A stretch of DNA of 5,852 nt from Methylomonas sp. (lineage in GTDB: Bacteria > Pseudomonadota > Gammaproteobacteria > Methylococcales > Methylomonadaceae): contig JALSIU010000044.1 of the NCBI GenBank assembly GCA_026989715.1, forward strand, positions 1 to 5,852, in the 5' to 3' direction. Every line of letters begins with the position of its first letter. The stretch's first letter is position 1. Below the pieces are notes generated by a model. It worked only from the letters and a program-made list of their open reading frames with translations. It was not told the origin of the DNA and ran no database searches. Of the stretch, positions 1-5,738 are shown in pieces. The position numbers and the translations under genes are program-made.

Positions 1-309
1 AGCAGAAAGGTGCACCCCCGTAAACTGTGCAGTGCAATCATCAAACAACACCATCAGACCAATAAACATTTCTTTAGGCTTATCAACCTTAAGATAATTT
101 TTACCCTCCAACACCGGAAAACTTTTTGGCACCAGTAAAACAGATGCCTGACTTTGCTGAGCAGCCGCTAAATATTTATCATTTTGCGCAAAAGCAATAT
201 CGCCTGCTGCGGCTAAATCCAGTGAATTAACCGCCGAAACCACTGCATTCTCATCACCGAACAGTTCACCACCAATTTGTTGCTGAATATCAATTAAGCG
301 CATTTGCAT
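1..309 (-). CDS. lpxD: LpxD-like UDP-3-O-acylglucosamine N-acyltransferase, N-terminal part (runs off left edge)
   Basis: Only the first 103 codons are in the window; the frame is open through position 1. LpxD adds a 3-hydroxyacyl chain from acyl-ACP to the 2-amino group of UDP-3-O-acylglucosamine, the third step of lipid A synthesis, in the cytoplasm. What is seen matches the N-terminal uridine-binding domain of the family: IDIQQQIGGELFGD near residues 6-19, GDIAFAQNDKY at 36-46, an ASVLLV strand at 55-60, and GVHLSA at 98-103, the point where the left-handed beta-helix begins. The catalytic hexapeptide-repeat part, including the catalytic His, lies outside the window, so it is unknown whether the gene is intact. 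The ATG at 309 is chosen because AGGA (321-318) sits 8 nt upstream; a second in-frame ATG at 303 is spaced less well. It begins 38 nt after the copA stop, with only a 5-bp hairpin between (323-335). It could be the main LpxD or a second paralogue outside the usual bamA-lpxD-fabZ-lpxA cluster. Confidence 0.88.
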   Translation of the reverse strand, partial: MQMRLIDIQQQIGGELFGDENAVVSAVNSLDLAAAGDIAFAQNDKYLAAAQQSQASVLLVPKSFPVLEGKNYLKVDKPKEMFIGLMVLFDDCTAQFTGVHLSA

Positions 310-347
310 ATTTTATTTCCTGAGTAAGTTTTACTATGGTGAGTGTT

Positions 348-2672
348 CTAGGCCAAGCTCTTTTTAAAAGCATCCACTAATTCCAAAACATGCTGCTTAT
401 AATCTTTTTTATCCGTATCATTTAAGTCTACCCAGCGTAAACGGTTTGCATTAGCCACCACCGTTACCGAAGACATAGCCATCGCAGCGCCGGCAATCAT
501 AGGGCTTAACAAAATCCCGAACACCGGATATAACAAACCCGCGGCAATGGGAATGCTTAACGAGTTGTAAATAAAGGCGCCAAATAAATTTTGCTGAATA
601 TTACTCACAGTCACTTTAGACAATTGCATTGCTTCGGTTACTTTTAATAAAGAGCCTTGCAAAATAACAATATCAGCACTTTCTATCGCCACATCTGTCC
701 CCGTACCAATGGCAATACCGACATTAGCCTGCGCCAAAGCAGGCGCATCGTTGATACCATCCCCCACCATGCCGACAATTTGCCCTGCTTGTTGCAATTC
801 TTTAACGATTGCCGCTTTATCTTCAGGCAAAACCTGCGCACGCACTTCATCAATACCCGCTTGTTTAGCAATTGCATTCGCGGTTGCCGTATTATCACCG
901 GTCACCATCAATACACGTACACCGCGTTGTTGCAGTGCATTAATTGCCGTCGCCGAATCAGCTTTAATCGGGTCAGCCACTGCGATAATCCCTGCAAGAG
1001 CCTGATTTACTGCCAATAACATCGGGGTTTGTCCTTGTTCTGCCAAATGCAACATTTTGGCATCAAAAGCAGATGTATCAATACCCTGCTCTTGCATCAA
1101 AGCGGCATTGCCAAATAAGACCGCTTGCTCTTTAATCATAGCCGACACACCATGCCCAGCAATGGCAGTGAATTTTTTCGCTCGCGTTAATTTCAATGCT
1201 TTTGCTTCTGCCGCACTCATAATTGCAGAGGCTAAAGGATGCTCAGAGTTTTTTTCAATACTCGCGGCCAATTGCAATACTTGATCTTGCGTATAGCCAT
1301 CAGCAACTTCTATGCTCGCAACCGTTGGTTTGCCTTCTGTCACGGTACCGGTTTTATCCAGCACCAGCGTTGTAATCGTGCCCGCAACTTGTAAACCATC
1401 ACCATTACGAATCAGAATCCCTGATTGCGCGGAACGCCCAACAGCCACCATAACCGAAATCGGAGTCGCCAGCCCTAAAGCGCAAGGACAAGCAATCACC
1501 AACACTGTCATTGCGGTAACAAAGGCGTAACCTAAAGCGGGATCAGGGCCAAAGGCATACCAAATCATAAAGGTCAGCACGGAAATACACACAACTACCG
1601 GTACAAAAATACTGGCAATTTTATCCGCTAATTTAGCTAATTCAGGCTTACTACCTTGAGCCTGGCGCACACTTTTAATAATCTGCGCTAATGCCGTATC
1701 ACGTCCAATACGGGTTGCACGATATAAAAAGCTACCGGTTTGATTCATTGTTCCTGCCGCAACCGTATCGCCGACGGTTTTCTCCACCGGTAGCGACTCC
1801 CCGGTTAGCATCGATTCATCAACCGTTGAATGGCCTTCAATTAACTCACCATCTACTGCAATTTTCTCACCGGGACGTACTCTTAAGATTTCACCTAAAC
1901 CCACTTCTTCAATGGGGATATCTAAATCCTGTCCCTCTCTAACCACTCTCGCAGTACGCGGCTGCAAACCAATCAAAGCTCGAATTGCGCTAGAAGTTTT
2001 ACCGCGTGCTTTTGTCTCTAAAGCCCCCCCAAAGTTAATAAACGCTAAAATAATAATAGAGGCTTCAAAATACGCATGTGCGGAAAGTGATGGCAAATAC
2101 TCCGAATAATCAATCACGATACAAGAATACAACCAAGCAGAGCCTGTCCCTAAGGCAATTAAAGTATCCATATTTGCCTGTTTGGCACGCAATGATTTCA
2201 CTGCGCCGACGAAGAAATGCCCACCCGAATAAAATAAAATAACTAAGGTAATTAACGCCACTTCCGGCCAAAACCAATTCCCTGTTTCCGAGCCAATATC
2301 CGGTACACCCCCAAAATGCCCAACAATCATCAACGGAATCCCAAAAACTGCCGCCACGATTGCTTTGCGCATTAATTTTCGGTATCGCGCCATTTCCTGC
2401 TCTTCTTGCTCAGCAGGATCTTCAAAGCCCTCCATGACTGCGCCATCATAGCCAGAGTCTTGCAAAGCAAGTTTTAATAACTCAGGGTCAACATCACCTT
2501 TTACAACCGCCGAGTGATCAGCAAAATTAACAACGACCGAGCTGACACCTGCAACGGAATTTAAGGCCGTTTCAACTGCTCCCACACAACCGGCACAACT
2601 CATACCTAATACAGACAAGCGTATTTCCGGCTCAGCCACATCTAAATCTTCAGGGTTATTTTCTTCACTCAT
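348..2672 (-). CDS. copA: Cu(+)-exporting P1B-1-type ATPase CopA
   Basis: An inner-membrane pump of 774 residues that uses ATP to move Cu(+) out of the cytosol. Domains in order: one heavy-metal-associated domain with GMSCAGC (Cys26, Cys29); about eight membrane segments (roughly 101-120, 137-156, 169-189, 199-216, 352-375, 383-410, 693-715, 716-740); actuator loop with TGES at 290-293; transport-site CPC at 395-397; phosphorylation motif DKTGT with Asp439; the nucleotide-binding-domain HP pair at 478-479; TGDN at 591; GDGINDAP at 637-644. The P1B-1 copper signatures are present: Tyr702-Asn703 in the seventh helix and Met731-x-x-Ser734-Ser735 in the eighth, which argues against a Zn/Cd or Co pump. 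Length fits a one-domain CopA. The start is the ATG at 2672, with GGAG 7 nt upstream; the frame extends to a TTG at 2687, which would make the SD part of the coding sequence and is less likely. It follows copZ by 48 nt and precedes the lpxD-like gene. No frameshift or missing catalytic residue is seen. Confidence 0.97.
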   Translation of the reverse strand: MSEENNPEDLDVAEPEIRLSVLGMSCAGCVGAVETALNSVAGVSSVVVNFADHSAVVKGDVDPELLKLALQDSGYDGAVMEGFEDPAEQEEQEMARYRKLMRKAIVAAVFGIPLMIVGHFGGVPDIGSETGNWFWPEVALITLVILFYSGGHFFVGAVKSLRAKQANMDTLIALGTGSAWLYSCIVIDYSEYLPSLSAHAYFEASIIILAFINFGGALETKARGKTSSAIRALIGLQPRTARVVREGQDLDIPIEEVGLGEILRVRPGEKIAVDGELIEGHSTVDESMLTGESLPVEKTVGDTVAAGTMNQTGSFLYRATRIGRDTALAQIIKSVRQAQGSKPELAKLADKIASIFVPVVVCISVLTFMIWYAFGPDPALGYAFVTAMTVLVIACPCALGLATPISVMVAVGRSAQSGILIRNGDGLQVAGTITTLVLDKTGTVTEGKPTVASIEVADGYTQDQVLQLAASIEKNSEHPLASAIMSAAEAKALKLTRAKKFTAIAGHGVSAMIKEQAVLFGNAALMQEQGIDTSAFDAKMLHLAEQGQTPMLLAVNQALAGIIAVADPIKADSATAINALQQRGVRVLMVTGDNTATANAIAKQAGIDEVRAQVLPEDKAAIVKELQQAGQIVGMVGDGINDAPALAQANVGIAIGTGTDVAIESADIVILQGSLLKVTEAMQLSKVTVSNIQQNLFGAFIYNSLSIPIAAGLLYPVFGILLSPMIAGAAMAMSSVTVVANANRLRWVDLNDTDKKDYKQHVLELVDAFKKSLA

Positions 2673-2679
2673 CACTCTT

Positions 2680-2683
2680 CTCC
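2680..2683 (-). promoter_or_regulatory. Ribosome binding site of copA
   Basis: GGAG read on the minus strand, 7 nt before the ATG at 2672. It decides the start: an in-frame TTG 15 nt further upstream would place this site inside the coding region and has no comparable SD. Confidence 0.7.
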
Positions 2684-2720
2684 ACAAGCTGAGACAATCT
2701 TCAAAATCAACACGAATGCA

Positions 2721-2933
2721 TTAATCTTCTACTGTAAATCCTGCCGCTTCAATACATTCAATCAAATCATCTTCTTCAATAACGGTAGCATCATATTCAA
2801 CCTCAACCCTATTTTCCACATGATCTGCCTGTACAGATAATACGCCTTCTAGTGCCGTTAATTTTTCTGTTACCGTTTTCTCACAGCCACCACATTTCAT
2901 ACCTGTCACTACTAATTTAACTGTCGTTGCCAT
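2721..2933 (-). CDS. copZ: CopZ-like copper chaperone (single heavy-metal-associated domain)
   Basis: A 70-residue cytosolic protein consisting of one ferredoxin-like heavy-metal-associated domain, the usual size for CopZ. The metal site is GMKCGGC at residues 11-17, with Cys14 and Cys17 as the Cu(+) ligands. The rest fits the beta-alpha-beta-beta-alpha-beta fold, with the usual GV..V at about residues 30-34 and the ending AAGF at 64-67. In the family it carries Cu(+) to the N-terminal domain and transport site of CopA. The start ATG at 2933 has AGGAG (2944-2940) 6 nt upstream. It is the first gene of a minus-strand operon and is followed 48 nt later by copA, which supports the chaperone-to-pump role. 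MerP-type mercury binding uses a related motif, but no mer genes are near and the neighbouring pump is of copper type. The acidic stretch at residues 48-60 is normal for the family. Confidence 0.95.
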   Translation of the reverse strand: MATTVKLVVTGMKCGGCEKTVTEKLTALEGVLSVQADHVENRVEVEYDATVIEEDDLIECIEAAGFTVED

Positions 2934-3047
2934 TAAACTCTCCTTTTTACTCTCATTAAAAATTAAACACTACATCTTACTCGACTAATAAACATTAATC
3001 ATGATATAAATTCACATCATAATCTTTTTATTTTCACATATAAACCT
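2934..3047. promoter_or_regulatory. Divergent promoter region between copZ and the rhodanese gene
   Basis: AT-rich intergenic DNA of 114 nt with genes leaving on both sides, so at least two promoters should lie here. On the plus strand CATAAT (3018-3023) is a fair -10 element for the rhodanese gene, but its -35 would be poor (TTAATC at 2995-3000). On the minus strand TAAGAT (2979-2974) is a possible -10 for copZ, again with a poor -35 near 3002-2997. Poor -35 elements would suit activator-dependent promoters. I do not see the ACCTTCC-type dyad typical of CueR sites or a CopY-type box. The rhodanese start has no recognisable Shine-Dalgarno sequence. Confidence 0.45.
3001..3020. promoter_or_regulatory. 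20-bp imperfect palindrome, candidate operator
   Basis: The sequence atgatataaattcacatcat matches its own reverse complement at 16 of 20 positions (ATGAT.T.AATT.A.ATCAT), with perfect outer arms ATGAT/ATCAT. It lies in the divergent intergenic region, overlapping the possible -10 of the rhodanese gene and the possible -35 of copZ, where a shared regulator could act on both. The half TGTGA on the minus strand resembles one CRP half-site, but the other half does not fit. The spacing does not fit an FNR box. AT-rich DNA gives such dyads by chance fairly often. Confidence 0.3.
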
Positions 3048-3485
3048 ATGTCTTTAAAACACGCGCTTATTATTTTATCTTTATTATTTATGCCCTATTA
3101 TGGCTATGCTGCCGAACTGACTAACCTCACACCCAACAAAGTGCAGAAAAGCGTCGCACAGAACGCACTGATTATAGACATCCGCACCCCCGGCGAGTGG
3201 AAGCAAACCGGCATCATTCCAGGTAGCCACCCTGTTACTTTTTTTGATAAAAATGGCAAATATGATATGGAAAAATGGCTAGCCGATGTCAAAAAATTAC
3301 AAACTTCTCCCGAGCAAAAAATTGTTTTAGTCTGTCAATCCGGAAGACGTAGCGGCCAAGTAGGTCACTTTCTAGCACAAAAGCTGAATATGCCGAATGT
3401 TGCTCACTTAACCCATGGCATGGCCTCTTGGTTAAAAGAAAAACGTCCAACCGAAAAAGCCTGCACTGCGCTGAAAACTTGTTAA
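3048..3485 (+). CDS. Exported single-domain rhodanese (sulfurtransferase)
   Basis: A 145-residue protein with a signal peptide (hydrophobic core at about residues 6-18, likely signal peptidase I cleavage after Ala21 in YGYA-AE), so it should act in the periplasm. The mature part is one rhodanese domain: the early IDIRTPGEW motif at 43-51 and the active-site loop Cys96-Gln-Ser-Gly-Arg-Arg, in which Cys96 would carry a persulfide. A six-residue loop is typical of sulfurtransferases rather than Cdc25-type phosphatases. Near the C-terminus Cys139 and Cys145 form a CX5C pair outside the core domain, perhaps a disulfide. The ATG at 3048 is chosen because it gives a whole signal peptide, although no Shine-Dalgarno sequence precedes it. 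The stop is 4 nt before hflD, so the two are probably translated from one message. It diverges from the copper operon. The sulfur donor and acceptor are not evident, and a part in copper handling or thiol redox is only a guess. Confidence 0.92.
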   Translation: MSLKHALIILSLLFMPYYGYAAELTNLTPNKVQKSVAQNALIIDIRTPGEWKQTGIIPGSHPVTFFDKNGKYDMEKWLADVKKLQTSPEQKIVLVCQSGRRSGQVGHFLAQKLNMPNVAHLTHGMASWLKEKRPTEKACTALKTC

Positions 3486-3489
3486 GTCT

Positions 3490-4122
3490 ATGTCATTTAA
3501 AACAATTACCTACCAAACTATAGCTCTTGCCGGTATTTCTCAGGCAACCTATTTAGTACACCAAATTGCCACAACAGGTACAGCCGATAAAAATGCATTA
3601 CGCGCAAGCCTAGGCAGTCTGCTGGTTATAGATGCTGATAATCCTGTCGATATTTATGGCGGACTAAGCGGCATTCAACTGGGGCTAAAACAACTTTTAC
3701 AACAATTTAGCAATAACAGCATCCATAACCCCGAGCAAGCCAGGTATGCCGCCGCACTGATATTTTTAGAGCAAAAATTTTCTGAAGACCAGGCAATGCA
3801 AAAAACCGTGCAAAATAAGATTAAAATGGCACAATCACAAGCAGAGCATTTTGATATTTTGCATGAAAACGTGATTGCTAATTTAGCCGATATTTACCAC
3901 GCTACCATCAGCAATATTCCTCCTAGAATTATGGTTAACGGTGATCAAAGCTATTTATCAGCTACGGAAAATATCAATAAAATCAGAGCACTTTTATTGG
4001 CAGGCATCCGCTCCGCCATGCTTTGGAAACAATGCGGCGGTAGTCGCTGGCGTTTTTTATTTTTTAGACGCAAAATGCTGGCTGAGATTGAATTTTTATT
4101 AGCCGAATTGAATAAAACCTAA
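3490..4122 (+). CDS. hflD: HflD homologue (high frequency lysogenization protein, YcfC family)
   Basis: A 210-residue, mostly helical protein, close to the 213 of Escherichia coli HflD as I recall it. Shared blocks are TIALAGISQA at residues 10-19 followed by LVHQIA at 22-27, a GG pair at 57-58, EHFDI at 119-123, and a strongly conserved C-terminal part with PPRIMVNG at 144-151, LLLAGIRSAMLW at 168-179 and QCGGSRWRFLF at 181-191. In E. coli HflD is peripheral to the inner membrane and binds phage lambda CII, hastening its breakdown and disfavouring lysogeny; its role in the host itself is not well defined. No signal peptide or transmembrane helix is evident. It starts 4 nt after the rhodanese stop with only a weak Shine-Dalgarno sequence, which suggests translational coupling. 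In many gammaproteobacteria hflD sits between mnmA and purB; neither is next to it here. Confidence 0.92.
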   Translation: MSFKTITYQTIALAGISQATYLVHQIATTGTADKNALRASLGSLLVIDADNPVDIYGGLSGIQLGLKQLLQQFSNNSIHNPEQARYAAALIFLEQKFSEDQAMQKTVQNKIKMAQSQAEHFDILHENVIANLADIYHATISNIPPRIMVNGDQSYLSATENINKIRALLLAGIRSAMLWKQCGGSRWRFLFFRRKMLAEIEFLLAELNKT

Positions 4123-4166
4123 ACTCATCATCAAACAGCAACAAACTTTTCCCTTAACTAACAACA

Positions 4167-5183
4167 TTGACAGCAGATATCCCTTTTCCAAAACCTAAGC
4201 GGCCAAAATTCAAGTTTATTGACTTATTTGCCGGTATTGGCGGGTTTCGACTCGCCTTACAAAACTTAGATGGCCAATGTGTTTTTACCAGTGAATGGAA
4301 TAAACACTCAAAAAAAACCTATGCGGCAAATTTTGGCGAACTACCTTTTGGCGATATAACCCACGCGGCCACCAAAGCATTGATTCCCCAAAGTTTTGAC
4401 ATACTCTGTGCCGGCTTTCCTTGTCAATCTTTTTCCATTGCCGGTAAACGCGGTGGTTTTGAGGATACCCGTGGAACACTGTTTTTTGATGTTGCCCAAA
4501 TCATCCAAACCCATCAACCCAAAGCTTTTTTTCTAGAAAATGTCAAAGGCTTACGTAGCCATGACCGTGGGCGCACACTAGCAACCATTTTAAATACCTT
4601 GCGAGACGATCTTAATTACTTTGTACCCGATCCGCAGATTATTAATGCAAAAGACCATGGAGTCGCCCAGAATCGCGAGCGAATTTTTATTGTTGGGTTT
4701 CATAAAAAACAGCAGATTGAATCATTTAGCTACCCGCTCCCGCTTGATAAGAAAGTCCCTATTGCCACTATTTTAGAAGAACAAGAAGTCTCCGTTAAAT
4801 ATTATTTATCAACACAATACTTAAAGACCTTAATTGCACACAAAGCACGTCACAAAAATAAAGGCAATGGTTTTGGCTATGAAATTATCCCGCATGATGG
4901 CATTGCCAATGCCGTTGTTTGTGGTGGCATGGGGCGGGAGCGTAATTTACTTTACGACCACCGCCTCACTCACTTTAAGCCCATCACTCACATCAAGGGC
5001 GAAGTCAATCGTCAAGGCATCCGCAAAATGACTCCTAGAGAATGGGCCAGATTACAAGGCTTTCCTGATACATTTAAAATTGTAGTCTCCGATGCACAAG
5101 CCTATAAACAATTTGGTAACTCCGTTGCCGTTCCAGCCATACAAGCAACAGCCAACCAAATGATGAAATCATTAGGCCTCTGA
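4167..5183 (+). CDS. DNA (cytosine-5-)-methyltransferase, Dcm-like, apparently orphan
   Basis: A 338-residue enzyme that would transfer a methyl group from S-adenosylmethionine to C5 of cytosine in a specific DNA site. All core motifs are visible in the normal order: motif I FIDLFAGIGGF at 17-27; motif IV with GFPCQSFS at 83-90 and catalytic Cys86; motif VI ENV at 124-126; motif VIII Gln168-x-Arg170-x-Arg172; a target-recognition region at about 205-285; motif IX with TPREWARLQGFPD at 289-301; motif X QFGNSVAVP at 315-323. The length is complete and no active residue is missing. In the variable region GNGFGYEI at 233-240 resembles the corresponding part of E. coli Dcm, but the rest differs, so the target site cannot be named. 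The start is assigned to TTG at 4167: an in-frame stop lies at 4155, and no ATG or GTG occurs in frame before motif I. No good Shine-Dalgarno sequence is seen. It follows hflD by 44 nt. No endonuclease or vsr gene is adjacent in the window. Confidence 0.95.
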   Translation: MTADIPFPKPKRPKFKFIDLFAGIGGFRLALQNLDGQCVFTSEWNKHSKKTYAANFGELPFGDITHAATKALIPQSFDILCAGFPCQSFSIAGKRGGFEDTRGTLFFDVAQIIQTHQPKAFFLENVKGLRSHDRGRTLATILNTLRDDLNYFVPDPQIINAKDHGVAQNRERIFIVGFHKKQQIESFSYPLPLDKKVPIATILEEQEVSVKYYLSTQYLKTLIAHKARHKNKGNGFGYEIIPHDGIANAVVCGGMGRERNLLYDHRLTHFKPITHIKGEVNRQGIRKMTPREWARLQGFPDTFKIVVSDAQAYKQFGNSVAVPAIQATANQMMKSLGL

Positions 5184-5198
5184 TATTTATTACAACAA

Positions 5199-5244
5199 CG
5201 AGGCAATGCCTATTTAACGCTCATCACCAATACTCATTACCTCG
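5199..5244. repeat. Imperfect inverted repeat downstream of the methyltransferase gene
   Basis: CGAGGCAATG (5199-5208) faces CATTACCTCG (5235-5244): 9 of 10 positions pair, with one C/A mismatch, around a 26-nt loop. It begins 15 nt after the methyltransferase stop. There is no run of T after the second arm, so it is a poor rho-independent terminator; it may protect the transcript 3' end or be chance. Confidence 0.3.
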
Positions 5245-5372
5245 CAAGGCAAGAAATCTTCTCGTTATATTACAAAGTGCTAAAGGAATAGATTTTTCTA
5301 GGAAAAATAAAGAAAACAACATACTATGGTGCACCCAAAATCATTTTGACTCTGGGTATAAATCTAATCATT

Positions 5373-5376
5373 AGGA
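5373..5376 (+). promoter_or_regulatory. Ribosome binding site of the cupin gene
   Basis: AGGA lies 5 nt before the ATG at 5382. It settles the start against an in-frame TTG at 5346, which would add 12 residues not expected in the family. Confidence 0.6.
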
Positions 5377-5381
5377 ATAAT

Positions 5382-5738
5382 ATGAAAGAAATTACAGTTG
5401 ATAGCAACCCAAGCGAAGCACTTTTAAAAGAAATGGGGGTCGCTTACTGGCCAACATGGGAAAAAGAAGTATCAGTATTCCCATGGGAATTCGTGACCAC
5501 AGAAACAGCTCTTATTTTAGAGGGTGAATGCGAAATGACGCCAGCAGATGGCGGAACGCCCGTGACATTCAAAGCAGGAGACTTAGTGGTCTTTCCATTA
5601 GGCTACAAAGGCACTTGGGAAGTCAAAAAAGCTCTTAAAAAACGCTATAAACACAGTGGCGGAAAAATCGTCAAATGTATTTTTAACCGTTTAAGTATAT
5701 TGTCAAACTTCATCAAATCAATGCTAAAACAAAACTAA
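5382..5738 (+). CDS. Small cupin-fold protein with a C-terminal extension, function unknown
   Basis: A 118-residue protein. Residues 1-90 match a family of short single-domain cupins of about 90 residues (the Cupin_3 or EutQ/ureidoglycine-hydrolase-like kind): GVAYWPTWEKEVSVFPW at 19-35, ALILEGECEMTP at 43-54, and GDLVVFPLGYKGTWEV at 66-81 followed by a basic KKRYK. The usual cupin His-x-His metal ligands are absent, as is common in this subfamily, so an enzyme activity cannot be assumed. Related proteins normally end near residue 90; here a basic, partly hydrophobic tail runs on to 118, including SILSNFIKSMLKQN at the end. The tail may be a real extension or may follow from loss of an original stop codon. 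The start is the ATG at 5382 because of the SD. It stands alone, about 200 nt after the methyltransferase and followed by a strong hairpin. Its role is unknown. Confidence 0.8.
   Translation: MKEITVDSNPSEALLKEMGVAYWPTWEKEVSVFPWEFVTTETALILEGECEMTPADGGTPVTFKAGDLVVFPLGYKGTWEVKKALKKRYKHSGGKIVKCIFNRLSILSNFIKSMLKQN

Larger units (their letters stand above)
5184..5381. other. Non-coding gap between the methyltransferase and cupin genes
   Basis: About 200 nt without a convincing gene on either strand. It contains the inverted repeat at 5199-5244, a short AGGC/GCCT hairpin at 5201-5211 followed by TTT, and an 8-bp perfect palindrome GGTGCACC at 5328-5335. TATAAA at 5357-5362 could be a -10 for the cupin gene, but no matching -35 is found at the right distance, while TTGACT at 5346-5351 lies too close to serve it. 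Nothing in it suggests an RNA gene that I can name. Confidence 0.4.

Noticed and set aside
683..898. Alternative minus-strand frame inside copA
   Set aside because: It overlaps the nucleotide-binding domain in another frame and has no family features.
657..2109. Several open frames on the plus strand opposite copA
   Set aside because: They lie wholly antisense to a gene with every P-type ATPase motif, resemble no family I know, and are explained by its codon composition.
3001..3020. The divergent palindrome as a CRP or FNR site
   Set aside because: Only one TGTGA half matches CRP, and the 10-nt spacing between TGAT and ATCA is too long for FNR.
3104..3292. Minus-strand open frame opposite the rhodanese
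   Set aside because: It is antisense to a clear signal peptide and rhodanese domain and resembles no known protein.
4285..4479. Minus-strand open frame opposite the methyltransferase
   Set aside because: It is antisense to methyltransferase motif IV and has no features of its own.
4834..5031. Plus-strand open frame within the methyltransferase in another frame
   Set aside because: It lies inside the target-recognition region of an intact gene and has low-complexity composition.
3490..5183. HflD plus methyltransferase as a new phage defence island
   Set aside because: HflD is a widespread chromosomal protein, and the methyltransferase is a normal family member with no nuclease, ATPase or toxin beside it.
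8..5335. The shared word GGTGCACC at 9-16 and 5328-5335 as a possible pair of attachment or element ends
   Set aside because: It is only an 8-bp palindrome; one copy lies inside lpxD coding sequence, the flanks differ, and no integrase or transposase lies between.
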